DNA of 34,299 bases from Paenibacillus bouchesdurhonensis (GCF_900155685.1 NZ_LT732547.1:832535-866833), one strand, 5' to 3'; counted from the stretch's first letter, positions 7,769 to 16,854 are shown. The notes: generated by a model from the sequence alone, not told the origin. Translations and numbers: made by a program.

Positions 7769-8903
7769 TGCTGCTGAGCATGGAAGCTGGCGTGAACCAT
7801 TGTTCAATAATGTCCTTGACAATAATTTCTGCAGCCTCAGGTTTACGGATATTATCAATTTCTTGATATATGCGAGCGAGCCGTTCCTCATCTCTTAATA
7901 GAGCATCGATTTGCTCGATCAGTGCTCCTGGATCGCTAGCAATGCTGGCGATTCCTTTACGCTCTAAATACAGGGCGTTATTCAACTCTTGGCCCGGTAC
8001 AGGGCGATACAAGAAAATGGGGAGTCTGCAGACGAGCGATTCGGATAGCGTAATGCCCCCTGGCTTAGTGATAATGCAATTGCTTAGCCGCATAAGCTGG
8101 GCAACTTCATTTATATATCCGAACAAATGGAAATGCGGATGCCGCCCCAGCTCCTGCTTAAGCTTACAGTGCAGCTCCTTGTTCCTTCCGCAGACGGCGA
8201 TGACTTGGTAGTTCTCGTTGGATAGCAGTTCCTCGCAGATGTCCCAAATGCCCTGCATGACCCCAAAGGCTCCTGCCATGATCAGTATAGTTTTCTTAGA
8301 GGGCTCCAGTTCGCAGATTTGTTCCGTTTCCGCAAGGCTGACGTGGCCAAAATCAGGCTTGAGCGGAATGCCGCTCGCCAACACCCGCTCCGCAGGAATG
8401 CCGCGTCTTACAACCTCCGTCTTCAAATCCTCCGTTGCCACATAATATCGATCCACATCTGGATGAACCCAGCGTCCATGTAAGTCAAAATCGGTTACGA
8501 TATTGACGAGTGGCAGTGTCAGACCGGTTTTTTTAAGCAGCTTCGGCATGGCTAATTGAGGAAATGTATGGATGATGAGATCAGGTTCTATACTGGAAAT
8601 GGCCTGCTGCATTTTCCTCATGCCTAGTGAATTAAGCACGCTTAACAAAGATGTATCCGGCTGCATGTCCTTTGTGGCATTGTAAACCCACCCATAGATT
8701 AGCGGTATAGTTTTGAAGCTTTGCATGTAGACGAACTTGGTCATCTCATTTAGAAAAGGATGCGCTTCGGCCATTAAATCCAGCAGCACGACATCCGTTA
8801 TTCCCGAATGATGAAAGCTCGCTTCAAGAGCTTTGGAAGCCTGATAATGCCCATCGCCATAGCTGGCATACATAATCAACACTTTGGGCGAGTTTGAAGA
8901 CAT
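7749..8903 (-). CDS. ugtP: Processive diacylglycerol glucosyltransferase (UgtP/MGDG-synthase family)
   Basis: 384 residues, the size of B. subtilis UgtP. It adds glucose from UDP-glucose to diacylglycerol on the inner membrane face, giving glycolipids that anchor lipoteichoic acid. N-terminal MGDG-synthase domain: VLIMYASYGDGHYQASKAL with the G-D-G-H motif. C-terminal GT28-type sugar-nucleotide domain: FGYINEVAQLMRLSNCIITKPGGITLSE, then PVPGQELNN. Ribosome site GGAGGG before the ATG. It lies 63 nt downstream of the serine hydrolase on the same strand. The acceptor and the number of sugars added cannot be read from sequence. Confidence 0.88.
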   Translation of the reverse strand: MSSNSPKVLIMYASYGDGHYQASKALEASFHHSGITDVVLLDLMAEAHPFLNEMTKFVYMQSFKTIPLIYGWVYNATKDMQPDTSLLSVLNSLGMRKMQQAISSIEPDLIIHTFPQLAMPKLLKKTGLTLPLVNIVTDFDLHGRWVHPDVDRYYVATEDLKTEVVRRGIPAERVLASGIPLKPDFGHVSLAETEQICELEPSKKTILIMAGAFGVMQGIWDICEELLSNENYQVIAVCGRNKELHCKLKQELGRHPHFHLFGYINEVAQLMRLSNCIITKPGGITLSESLVCRLPIFLYRPVPGQELNNALYLERKGIASIASDPGALIEQIDALLRDEERLARIYQEIDNIRKPEAAEIIVKDIIEQWFTPASMLSSSHSLVL

Positions 8904-8966
8904 CGCTAATCCCTCCGATTAACTTCAGAATAAAGTACTCCAAAAAAAAGTGTTTTAATAAGGTGG

Positions 8967-9992
8967 TTAGCTGTTCTTCAATGCAGGAATGATAAATTTC
9001 TCCAGCAGCGGTCTAGGGTTCTTCCAGCGATTTATATCGCTCGCCGCCGTAAATATGACAACCGAATCCAGGGCAGGGATCACATTGATCTGCTGGCCGC
9101 CATGACCATGTGCATAGGCATAAGAAATCCCGTGGGTCTTGGTCGTCCACCAATGGCAGCCATAGCGTCCATAACCAGGGCTCTCCGCGGATAGAGGAGC
9201 CATGGATTCGCGCAGCCAGTCGGCAGAAAGAATCTGTTCCCCTTCCCACGCGCCGCCCTGCAGACAGAGCTGGCCGATCTTCGTCATATCCCTCGTGGTT
9301 AAATGAAGCCCGATATGACCCGTCGAATGGCCTTCGGGACTCGCATTCCAAACCGATTCCTCAATGCCGAGCGGGTCAAATAGATATTGCCTTGCATAGT
9401 CTGCAGCGCTTAGCCCTGTCCATTCCGTCAATAATATGGAGAGCAAATGACTATCCACACTACAGTATTGAAATGTACCGATTTTATGCTCCTCGATGGG
9501 CAGATGCAGGATATATTTTGTCCAACTAGGGCTTTGATGAAAACGGTGAATGAGTGCTTCTCCCATTTTAGCACCAGTTTTCCAGTAAAATCCGGATGTC
9601 ATTGTAAGCAAATGACGCAAGGTTAGCTGCTCCCAGAGCGGGCCTGGGTTGCGGACGGCATACTTTCGCACGGTATCCAGAATAGGTTCGTGCAGCGGCG
9701 GAAGTTCTCCGCGATAGCTAGCGATTCCAAACAAAATAGAAAGGATCGACTTGGTTGCCGACCTTAGATCATGAAGATCAGTCATATTAAACTCGTTGTA
9801 ATAACGTTCAATAAGCAATTGTCCTTGTCGGACAACGGCAAAGCTATGCATTTTAGGGAACTGTTGAATGATCTCTTCATCTGCTGCGCGGAGCAGTTTC
9901 AGCCCCTCCTCACTCTGAGCAAGGGGACGGCGGGATGAGGATGAAGTGTAAGAATTGTCAGAAGAAGCGAGAATACTGCTAATAGGCTGCAT
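8967..9992 (-). CDS. Beta-lactamase-family serine hydrolase
   Basis: 341 residues from the ATG at 9992, which has AAAGGGAAG 7 nt upstream; the longer frame to 10070 lacks a site. Penicillin-binding-protein/class C beta-lactamase fold: SATK at residues 78-81 (nucleophile Ser, general base Lys), YCS at 176-178 (in place of YxN), and HGHGG at 295-299 (in place of KTG). Supporting motifs: LRHLLTMTSGF and YSVD-like QYCSVDSHLLS. No signal peptide, so it probably acts in the cytosol as an esterase, amidase or peptidase rather than in penicillin resistance. It may share a transcript with ugtP. Confidence 0.88.
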   Translation of the reverse strand: MQPISSILASSDNSYTSSSSRRPLAQSEEGLKLLRAADEEIIQQFPKMHSFAVVRQGQLLIERYYNEFNMTDLHDLRSATKSILSILFGIASYRGELPPLHEPILDTVRKYAVRNPGPLWEQLTLRHLLTMTSGFYWKTGAKMGEALIHRFHQSPSWTKYILHLPIEEHKIGTFQYCSVDSHLLSILLTEWTGLSAADYARQYLFDPLGIEESVWNASPEGHSTGHIGLHLTTRDMTKIGQLCLQGGAWEGEQILSADWLRESMAPLSAESPGYGRYGCHWWTTKTHGISYAYAHGHGGQQINVIPALDSVVIFTAASDINRWKNPRPLLEKFIIPALKNS

Positions 9993-10123
9993 GTCAAATC
10001 TTCCCTTTCTCAGCTTTATATATTTATTGTAACCAGAAATCGGACAATGCAATAATTTTGCTTGATTCACTGGCTGTTTACCGTCTTTTTTTATTTCAAA
10101 AAAAGTGTGCGGATGGAAGAAAG

Positions 10124-10376
10124 CTGTAACGATGAACTGAATATGTTACAATATAAGAGATAGGAGGTTATTCCATCAAGTTTGCGACAGTCCTAAGCAC
10201 ATGGACAACACATGGCTAGCACGCTTGATTAAGCGGGAATTTCTATGGGTATGTAATAGTGTCAGGTGCCTGCCGAGAAGGCGTGGCTTGCAGCCTACAA
10301 CTTCATGAAACAACATCACTTTTCGGCGTTCTCGAAATCGGAGCATTAATTACAAGCGTTCTGGGAGGGAATATGT
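10124..10376 (+). other. Promoter and long untranslated leader before the 65-aa gene
   Basis: An extended -10 (TGTTACAAT, TACAAT at 10147-10152) with a weak -35 (CTGTAA at 10124) would start transcription near 10160, about 215 nt ahead of the gene at 10377. The leader has an AGGAGG at 10163-10168 with no normal start codon in range, paired arms ATCAAG (10175-10180) / CTTGAT (10224-10229), an inner GTCC / GGAC, and GCC...GGC hairpins near 10270-10305. No known riboswitch core is recognisable. Confidence 0.35.
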
Positions 10377-10574
10377 ATGGCAACGAAAGGTCACAATGAA
10401 GTAAAGGAAAGTCTGCGGGAAATGACCCGGATATTTAAACCGAAAGACCCGAAAAAATTCGTAAAGGAATACGTCCGCAAATATCGCATCATGGGTGGCT
10501 ACGAAGAAGAATTGACGGATCTGGTTGAGCACGAAATGGGCAAGCTGAATTCAGTCAACTCGTCCGTTTCTTAA
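10377..10574 (+). CDS. Small hypothetical protein (65 aa)
   Basis: GGGAGGG ends 7 nt before the ATG, a strong site. The product is helical and highly charged, with a basic middle (FKPKDPKKFVKEYVRKYRIMGGYEEELTDLVEHEMGKL). It has no cysteine, signal or membrane segment. The family is not recognised. It stands alone: a long leader upstream and a clear terminator at 10636-10670. Confidence 0.75.
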   Translation: MATKGHNEVKESLREMTRIFKPKDPKKFVKEYVRKYRIMGGYEEELTDLVEHEMGKLNSVNSSVS

Positions 10575-10635
10575 CGCATTCTCATGAGCGCAAATGATTT
10601 GTAATGATTATTTGCGAGTTAGGAACATTTGATAC

Positions 10636-10670
10636 CCGTCTTGCGCGCAATGCCGCAGGACGGTTTTTTT
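10636..10670 (+). terminator. Rho-independent terminator
   Basis: CCGTC.TGCG / CGCA.GACGG stem followed by seven T, 62 nt past the stop at 10574. Confidence 0.9.
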
Positions 10671-10743
10671 CTGTTTGTTCTTACATATATTATATTAACA
10701 GTTATTAACGCGGTGTTAACGTTCTTGAGAGGAGACAGAAATA

Positions 10744-11496
10744 TTGAAGATTATTTTGAAAACGCAGGATGAAATTTCAAAAATCCGCGAAGCCGGAAAG
10801 ATTCTTGCCGAGTGTCATCAGGAATTGGCCAGTCGAATCGGCCCCGGAATGACGACATTAGAAATCGATCAATGGGTAGAGAGGTATTTGACCAGCCGAA
10901 AGGCGACGCCGGAGCAAAAGGGTTATCGGGGTTATCCGTTTGCGACCTGTGCTTCGGTGAATGATGTCGTATGCCATGGCTTCCCGAATCATCGCCAGCT
11001 TCATAACGGAGATATTATTACGATCGATATCGTCGTAAACAAAAATGGCTGGTTAGCCGATTCAGCCTGGTCATACCGGATTGGCGAGGTTAGCGAAGAA
11101 GCAGGCGATCTGCTCTCCACCACTCACAGAGCGTTGGAAAAAGGCATCGCTCAGGCTGTTCCGGGGAACCGTGTCGGGGACATCAGTTCTGCCGTCCAGA
11201 GCGTAGCGAGAAAAGCGGGGGTCGGCATCGTGAAGCCGCTGATCGGGCATGGTATCGGCCGATCCATGCATGAGCCGCCGGATGTCCCGAATTTTGGGCG
11301 CGCTCGTACCGGAACGCTTTTAAGGGAAGGGATGGTTCTCACCATTGAGCCGATCTTTACTTCCGAGGATACGGGCGCGGTATTATGGGAGGACGACGGC
11401 TGGACGATCCGGACGGCCGATGGCAGCTTAGGCGCGCATTATGAGCATACGCTTGCGATTACTAAAGAGGGGCCCGTTGTGCTGACTTCCTTATGA
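10744..11496 (+). CDS. map: Type I methionine aminopeptidase
   Basis: Removes the initiator methionine from nascent proteins in the cytosol, using two divalent metals. 250 residues. All metal ligands are present: Asp95, Asp106, His169 (in IGHGIGR), Glu202 (TIEPIF) and Glu234 (HYEHT); His79 in VVCHGFPN is the substrate-side histidine. The TTG start has AGGAG 9 nt upstream. The sequence around Asp106 (VVNKNGWLADSAWSYRIG) differs from the usual ribosomal-operon Map, so this is probably a second, accessory copy. It is monocistronic with a terminator directly after the stop. Confidence 0.93.
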   Translation: MKIILKTQDEISKIREAGKILAECHQELASRIGPGMTTLEIDQWVERYLTSRKATPEQKGYRGYPFATCASVNDVVCHGFPNHRQLHNGDIITIDIVVNKNGWLADSAWSYRIGEVSEEAGDLLSTTHRALEKGIAQAVPGNRVGDISSAVQSVARKAGVGIVKPLIGHGIGRSMHEPPDVPNFGRARTGTLLREGMVLTIEPIFTSEDTGAVLWEDDGWTIRTADGSLGAHYEHTLAITKEGPVVLTSL

Positions 11497-11520
11497 AGAG
11501 GACAACGGCTCCTCTTTTTT
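11496..11520 (+). terminator. Terminator of map
   Basis: AAGAGGA / TCCTCTT stem with a T-run (11515-11520) starting at the stop codon. An open frame at 11493-11708 runs through it and is not a gene. Confidence 0.88.
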
Positions 11521-11663
11521 CGTGTAATTGTGACAAGAAATTCGCTGAAATGTCGAAAATGGTTCAAAATGATTTGGTCGAGGGCAAATCGGGAAACAGC
11601 TCTCACAGTCTAGCGATTAAGAAACGCGATGCCAGGGTAATTAGAAGAGTGCAAACGCTCGCA

Positions 11664-11687
11664 AAGCCTGTTGCAGCGGGCTTTTTT
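11664..11687 (+). terminator. Second hairpin upstream of the ctaC promoter
   Basis: AAGCC / GGCTT stem followed by TTTTTT. It would stop any read-through from map before the cta promoter at 11724. Apart from this and the promoter, 11521-11873 contains no gene. Confidence 0.6.
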
Positions 11688-11701
11688 AGACATTTGAACA
11701 A

Positions 11702-11752
11702 TTTGTGAACTCCCTTGATCTCATTGACAAAAGAGGGGTTCGCTCTTATATT
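11702..11752 (+). promoter_or_regulatory. ctaC promoter with ResD-like box
   Basis: TTGACA (11724-11729), 17-nt spacer, TATATT (11747-11752): a near-consensus SigA promoter, leader about 115 nt. TTTGTGAAC at 11702-11710 differs in one base from the published ResD consensus TTTGTGAAT and sits about 14 bp upstream of the -35, a fit place for an activator. Confidence 0.75.
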
Positions 11753-11873
11753 TAATAAGTGATTGTTTTAATTGACAGGATTGCAGTTTCCGTGCTAGGG
11801 CAGGTAAATTTTTCCCGGGGCAAGGGAGAAGGCCTGTAATCATCGGAAGAATACTTAAAAGTGGGGTAGATCA

Positions 11874-12932
11874 ATGATGAAACGGTGGAAGGCTGGGAAG
11901 AGGCTTGTTCCTTTGTTTGTCGGGCTAATGCTCTTGCTGTCCGCTTGCGGTCGCGAAGACTTGTCTGCACTCAGACCACAAGGCCCGGTAGCACAAGGAC
12001 AGTTTGATTTGATGAAACTTTCAATTACGATCATGTTCTCGGTGCTCGTAATTGTATTCGGCATTGCGGCCTATGTAATTATTAAATTCCGTCGCAAGCC
12101 AGGGGATAAGGGGATGCCGAAGCAAGTGGAGGGCAACCACATGCTGGAGATCATCTGGACAGGAATTCCGCTCATTCTGGTTCTCATTCTTGCCGTAGCG
12201 ACGGTTCAGAAAGTGTTTGCTTATGGGGAGAACTATTGGGAGGATAAGGACGCTATTCGCGTAAAGGTAACTTCGCATCTGTTCTGGTGGGAGTTCAATT
12301 ATCCAGATTATGACATCACCACGGCTCAGGATTTGATTATTCCTACAAATAAGAAAATTGCTTTTCAATTGAAGACGGCGGACGTCATTCACTCTTTCTG
12401 GGTGCCGTCGCTTGGAGGTAAGACTGACACAAATACCGAGGGAACAATCAACACGGCCTGGCTGGAGGCCGAGAAAGAAGGCGTTTACCTCGGGAAGTGC
12501 GCGGAGCTGTGCGGACCGTCCCACGCTTTGATGGAATTCAAGGTGAAGGCGGTAAGTGAGGAAGCGTTTGAGAACTGGATCACTGCGATTAAACAGCCGG
12601 TCGAGCCGATTCAAGACCCTGCTCTGGCCGAAGTGTTCAAGACGCAATGTCTAAGCTGTCATGCGGTAGGCGATCAAGGCGGGCCAATGGGGCCGAACCT
12701 GACGGGGATCGGCAACCGCGAGACTGTCGCTGGTATTCTGATTAACGAAGAGGGCTCGAACAAGCCGTTCCCAGGCAAGCCGGTCAAAGATAATTTGATC
12801 GAATGGCTGAATGATCCGCAAGCAGTTAAACCTGGCAACCATATGCCTTCGCCGAAGGAAGACCTGGGACTGACAGATGAAGAAATTGAAGGAATCGCTG
12901 AGTATTTGGCTAACGTCAAGCTGCAGTATTAA
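11874..12932 (+). CDS. ctaC: Cytochrome caa3 oxidase subunit II with fused cytochrome c domain
   Basis: 352-residue lipoprotein that takes electrons from membrane cytochrome c and holds the CuA site outside the membrane. Lipobox LSAC with Cys25; two membrane helices (about 48-71 and 92-113); cupredoxin domain with CuA ligands His173, Cys209, Cys213, His217 and Met220 in CAELCGPSHALM; then a cytochrome c domain with heme motif CLSCH (259-263) and a distal Met in GNHMPSP. The aromatic electron-entry patch is HLFWWEFNY. First gene of ctaCDEF. Confidence 0.97.
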   Translation: MMKRWKAGKRLVPLFVGLMLLLSACGREDLSALRPQGPVAQGQFDLMKLSITIMFSVLVIVFGIAAYVIIKFRRKPGDKGMPKQVEGNHMLEIIWTGIPLILVLILAVATVQKVFAYGENYWEDKDAIRVKVTSHLFWWEFNYPDYDITTAQDLIIPTNKKIAFQLKTADVIHSFWVPSLGGKTDTNTEGTINTAWLEAEKEGVYLGKCAELCGPSHALMEFKVKAVSEEAFENWITAIKQPVEPIQDPALAEVFKTQCLSCHAVGDQGGPMGPNLTGIGNRETVAGILINEEGSNKPFPGKPVKDNLIEWLNDPQAVKPGNHMPSPKEDLGLTDEEIEGIAEYLANVKLQY

Positions 12933-12986
12933 TCACCAGCTTATCAGACGGCATTGATGCACAGGAATTTAAAGGGGGTACAAACC

Positions 12987-14876
12987 TTGGCTCACGCTCA
13001 CAGTGTCAAGCGGCACAAGGGTTTGATGGATTGGTTGACAACGGTCGACCACAAGAAAATAGGCATACTGTATTTGGTTGCAGGCGGCTTCTTCTTTGGC
13101 ATAGGCGGAATTGAAGCACTCTTGATTCGCGTCCAGCTATGGAAGCCAATGAATACGTTTGTGAATGCTCAGCAGTTTAATGAGCTGATCACGATGCACG
13201 GAACGACAATGATTTTCCTCGGGGTCATGCCGATCATTTTCGCGATAATGAATGCGGTTATACCGCTGCAAATCGGAGCTCGCGACGTAGCATTCCCATT
13301 CCTGAACTCACTGGGCTTTTGGACGTTTTTGTTCGGGGGATTGCTGCTTAACCTCAGCTGGTTTATGGGAGGCGCTCCGGACGGAGGCTGGACAGCCTAC
13401 GCGCCATTGTCCTCGACGACTTATAGTACGACGCACGGGGTTGACTTCTATACGATCGGTCTGCAGATTGCCGGTCTCGGTACGCTCATCGGGGGAATTA
13501 ACTTCCTGGCTACCATTATTACGATGCGCGCGCCAGGCATGTCCTTCATGCGCATGCCGATGTTTACCTGGACGACTTTTGTTACATCAGCCATGATTTT
13601 GTTTGCTTTCCCGGCTATCACGGTTGGCCTGGTACTTCTCAGCTTCGATCGGATTTTGGGAGCTAACTTCTTTAACGTAGCAGGCGGGGGTAACCCGGTT
13701 CTGTGGCAACATATATTTTGGATCTTCGGGCACCCTGAAGTTTATATCCTGATCTTGCCGGCATTCGGAATTATTTCCGAGGTCGTGAGTACTTTCTCGC
13801 GGAAGCGCTTGTTCGGATATAGCTCCATGGTATTCGCGACCATCCTGATTGCCTTCCTCGGCTTCATGGTTTGGGCGCACCATATGTTTACGACAGGTAT
13901 GGGGCCGGTGGCCAACGCATTGTTCGCAATTGCGACGATGCTGATCGCCGTTCCGACCGGGATTAAGATTTTTAACTGGCTATTCACCATGTGGGGCGGA
14001 CAAATTACGTTCAACACCGCAAATTTGTTCGCAGTTGGATTCATCCCTACTTTCGTTATGGGCGGGGTAACCGGGGTTATGCTCGGTTCTGCGCCAGCGG
14101 ACTATCAGTTCCACGATACTTATTTTGTTGTAGCGCATTTCCACTATGTTATCGTAGGGGGACTTGTTCTAGGATTGTTCTCCGGTCTGCATTACTGGTG
14201 GCCGAAGATGTTTGGTCGAGTATTGAACGAAACGCTTGGAAAGATCGAGTTCTGGACGTTTATTATCGGTTTCCACCTGACATTCTTCCTGCAGCATTTC
14301 CTTGGCTTGATCGGAATGCAGCGCCGCGTATATACATATCTGCCGAACCAGGGCTTTGATATGATGAACGTACTCAGTACGATTGGCGCATTCTTAATGG
14401 GTGTAGGGGTTATTGTATTCTTGATTAATATTTTCATTACAGCAAGAAAGCCTGTTGGTGTAGAGAACGATCCATGGGAAGATGGCCGTACATTGGAATG
14501 GGCAATTCCGTCTCCGCCGCCAGAGTATAACTTCAAGCAGCTTCCGCTTGTGCGTGGACTTGACGCCTACTGGAAGGAGAAGATGGCTGGACATAAGGAA
14601 ATGACGCCAGCTGAACCGGTAGGGCCGATTCATATGCCTTCGCCGACAATTATTCCGTTTATCATGTCTGTTGGTTTGTTCATTGCCGGTCTTGGCTTCA
14701 TGTTCACAACAGATGATTTTGGAAACAGCTTCCTTAACTTTATGTTTAATAACTACATCGTCGTTATTATCGGTTTGGGTATTACATTTGGCTCCATGAT
14801 TGTTCATTCCTTGAATGACGATCCGGGCTGGCATATTGAGCCAGAAGAACAAGATGGGAAGGGGGTAGAAGCATGA
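12987..14876 (+). CDS. ctaD: Cytochrome c oxidase subunit I
   Basis: 629-residue catalytic subunit with heme a, the heme a3-CuB centre and about 14 membrane helices. Visible motifs: ITMHGTTMIF (heme a His), the CuB/cross-link motif FGHPEVYILILPAFG, the His pair in VWAHHMFTTGM, and VAHFHYVIVGG (heme a3 and heme a His). A TTG at 12987 with GGGGG 8 nt upstream is the best start; the frame also opens at 12954 but no site precedes that. The gene overlaps ctaE by 4 nt (ATGA). Confidence 0.97.
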   Translation: MAHAHSVKRHKGLMDWLTTVDHKKIGILYLVAGGFFFGIGGIEALLIRVQLWKPMNTFVNAQQFNELITMHGTTMIFLGVMPIIFAIMNAVIPLQIGARDVAFPFLNSLGFWTFLFGGLLLNLSWFMGGAPDGGWTAYAPLSSTTYSTTHGVDFYTIGLQIAGLGTLIGGINFLATIITMRAPGMSFMRMPMFTWTTFVTSAMILFAFPAITVGLVLLSFDRILGANFFNVAGGGNPVLWQHIFWIFGHPEVYILILPAFGIISEVVSTFSRKRLFGYSSMVFATILIAFLGFMVWAHHMFTTGMGPVANALFAIATMLIAVPTGIKIFNWLFTMWGGQITFNTANLFAVGFIPTFVMGGVTGVMLGSAPADYQFHDTYFVVAHFHYVIVGGLVLGLFSGLHYWWPKMFGRVLNETLGKIEFWTFIIGFHLTFFLQHFLGLIGMQRRVYTYLPNQGFDMMNVLSTIGAFLMGVGVIVFLINIFITARKPVGVENDPWEDGRTLEWAIPSPPPEYNFKQLPLVRGLDAYWKEKMAGHKEMTPAEPVGPIHMPSPTIIPFIMSVGLFIAGLGFMFTTDDFGNSFLNFMFNNYIVVIIGLGITFGSMIVHSLNDDPGWHIEPEEQDGKGVEA

Positions 14877-15502
14877 CCACTCTTCAAGCAGAGCAGGCTA
14901 CAGATAAGCTACCCCATGAACCGGAGAAGGCAACACTGGAAGGCCGTAATAAAATTATGGGCTTCTGGCTCTTCCTTGCAGGGGAAGCGGTTCTGTTTGG
15001 TACTTTGTTTGCAACTTTCTTAACGCTTCGTAATCAAGTGGCTGATGGGCCGTCAGCCTCCGAGCTGTTCAGCTTGCCGATCACGGCTGTAGCTACATTA
15101 ATCCTCTTGGTAAGTAGCTTGACGAGCGTGTTTGCTATTCAGGCCATGCACAGGGCGGATAAGAAGTCGCTGTTAACTTGGCTGACGGTTACGGTAGTGT
15201 TAGGTTTCGGCTTCTTATGTTTAGAAATCTATGAGTTCTATGAGTATGTTGTTCATTATGGATACGGCATGACAACGAGTGCTTTCAGTTCGTCGTTCTA
15301 CACGCTCGTTGGATTCCATGGTGCACACGTTATTTTCGGAATTTGCTGGATATCACTTCTGATCTTCCAAGTCGCGAAAAAGGGACTGACGGTAGTGACT
15401 GCGCCAAAGGTGTATGTCTCCGCCATGTACTGGCACTTTGTCGACGTTGTATGGGTGTTTGTTTTCACAGTAGTTTACCTGCTTGGAAAGGTGGTAGGCT
15501 AA
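14873..15502 (+). CDS. ctaE: Cytochrome c oxidase subunit III
   Basis: 209 residues, five membrane helices, the short bacterial form. Typical features: KIMGFWLFLAGEAVLFGTLFATF at the start, YTLVGFHGAHVIFGICWI, and the C-terminal MYWHFVDVVWVFVFTVVYL. It starts inside the ctaD stop (ATGA), so translation is coupled. Confidence 0.96.
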   Translation: MTTLQAEQATDKLPHEPEKATLEGRNKIMGFWLFLAGEAVLFGTLFATFLTLRNQVADGPSASELFSLPITAVATLILLVSSLTSVFAIQAMHRADKKSLLTWLTVTVVLGFGFLCLEIYEFYEYVVHYGYGMTTSAFSSSFYTLVGFHGAHVIFGICWISLLIFQVAKKGLTVVTAPKVYVSAMYWHFVDVVWVFVFTVVYLLGKVVG

Positions 15503-15505
15503 ACG

Positions 15506-15826
15506 ATGGTAGATCAACATAACGATAACGGTTCAGTCGTGAAGCATCGACACCGGCATGAGGGGCCGCAGAAGCATGTTGTCGCTTTTATATTCTCTAT
15601 CGTTCTGACTGCGATTGCATTTGCTACTGTAGCAGCCGGAGGCGTGAACACTGCTTTCACGGTTATGCTGCTGCTCGCTATGGCGGTTCTCCAAGTGCTC
15701 GTGCAACTGGGCTATTGGATGCATTTGAAGGATAAGGGTCATATGATCCCGATTATATTCATGGCTGGAGGATTTTTTGTCGCCGGGCTATGTATCATTG
15801 CGGCACTTTACTGGATGTGGTGGTAA
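15506..15826 (+). CDS. ctaF: Cytochrome c oxidase subunit IV
   Basis: 106 residues with a His/Arg-rich N-terminus (VKHRHRHEGPQKH) and three membrane helices, including LVQLGYWMHLKDKGH, characteristic of the CtaF/CyoD family. Begins 3 nt after ctaE. Last gene before the terminator at 15830. Confidence 0.95.
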   Translation: MVDQHNDNGSVVKHRHRHEGPQKHVVAFIFSIVLTAIAFATVAAGGVNTAFTVMLLLAMAVLQVLVQLGYWMHLKDKGHMIPIIFMAGGFFVAGLCIIAALYWMWW

Positions 15827-15829
15827 AAT

Positions 15830-15864
15830 AAAAGAGGCGGGCTTGCCTATAAGCCCCCTCTTTT
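15830..15864 (+). terminator. Terminator of ctaCDEF
   Basis: AAAAGAGG.GGGCTT / AAGCCCCCTCTTTT, a 14-bp stem with one bulge, ending in TTTTGT just after ctaF. Confidence 0.92.
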
Positions 15865-15927
15865 GTATATTATGGGGTCAGTTCACAATTTGGACAGATT
15901 TCAAAAGCGGCGGAGGGAGTTTTCAAA

Positions 15928-16854
15928 TTGCTGGGATTACAATATTTTAGCTTTAGCGATGTTTGGAGTCCCGTACTATTGTCATTCATGCTGTTAATTA
16001 CAGCCGGTTATTTTTTACTCGTTGGTCCGCTAAGCGAGAGGTTTCCTCAAAGTGAACCGACGGCTGTTGGCCGAAAAATCATGTTCGTTACGGGAATGTT
16101 TTTTTTGCACTTGGCTCAGGGTGGACCCGTCAATTTGCTGGGCCATACGATGTTCAGCTTCCATATGCTGAGTATGGCTTTGTCTTATATTGTTGCTCCG
16201 CCGCTTATCATGTTGGGGATACCGCCATGGATTTGGCGCTCTATCGTAAATTACTTGGAACGAACTCCGGTAAAGAAGCTGAAGTTTATGGTTCATCCCG
16301 TCGTTTCTGCGGTCTTATTTAACGGATTGTTCTCAATCTACCATCTACCTGTGGTTCATGATTATGTTATGCTTAATTTTGGAGTTCACCGCCTATATTA
16401 TTTGGCCTTGTTCATCGCGGCGGTATTCATGTGGTGGACGTTTGTCAGCCCGGTACCTGAGCGCGCGACGCCTCAGGGCCTCAAGAAACTCGGTTTCATT
16501 TATTTGAATATGGTGCTGCTGACGCCAGCCTGCGGCCTGATCATCTTTGCCAGCGAGCCGCTTTACGCGACGTACAGCGATCCGAACGTATGGGCGAAAG
16601 CGATGGGCTATTGCGTGCCGGGTGGAGATCCGGCAGCTCTGTTGAGCCAATTTGGCGGCCCTGAATTTTTTGGATTCCTGGAGACTCAAGTTGATCAGCA
16701 GGTAGGCGGCATATTGATGAAATTTATACAGGAGATCATTTTCGCGTCGATGCTGGCTTATGTATTCTTTCAGTGGTATCGGCAAGAGAATAAAGAGGAT
16801 GAGGAGGATGAGCTCATCGCAGATGTGCCACCACAAGAACTCAATCAGGCGTAA
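15928..16854 (+). CDS. ctaG: Cytochrome c oxidase assembly factor CtaG
   Basis: 308-residue polytopic membrane protein needed for CuA/CuB-containing caa3 assembly in Bacillus. Seven or so hydrophobic helices, with FFLHLAQGGPVNLLGHTMFSFHMLSM and FSIYHLPVVHDYVM carrying the conserved histidines of the caa3_CtaG family; the C-terminal tail is acidic. TTG start with GGAGGGAG 8 nt upstream. It lies behind the ctaF terminator; a sequence at 15880-15890 (TTCACAATTT on this strand) resembles the ResD-like box of ctaC, so it may have its own promoter or rely on read-through. Confidence 0.93.
   Translation: MLGLQYFSFSDVWSPVLLSFMLLITAGYFLLVGPLSERFPQSEPTAVGRKIMFVTGMFFLHLAQGGPVNLLGHTMFSFHMLSMALSYIVAPPLIMLGIPPWIWRSIVNYLERTPVKKLKFMVHPVVSAVLFNGLFSIYHLPVVHDYVMLNFGVHRLYYLALFIAAVFMWWTFVSPVPERATPQGLKKLGFIYLNMVLLTPACGLIIFASEPLYATYSDPNVWAKAMGYCVPGGDPAALLSQFGGPEFFGFLETQVDQQVGGILMKFIQEIIFASMLAYVFFQWYRQENKEDEEDELIADVPPQELNQA

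Noticed and set aside
10202..10312. 36-codon frame in the leader of the 65-aa gene
   Set aside because: No ribosome binding site before its ATG and nothing to set it apart from chance.
11493..11708. 71-aa frame after map
   Set aside because: Crosses two terminators (11496-11520 and 11664-11687) and starts at the map stop; composition is not gene-like.
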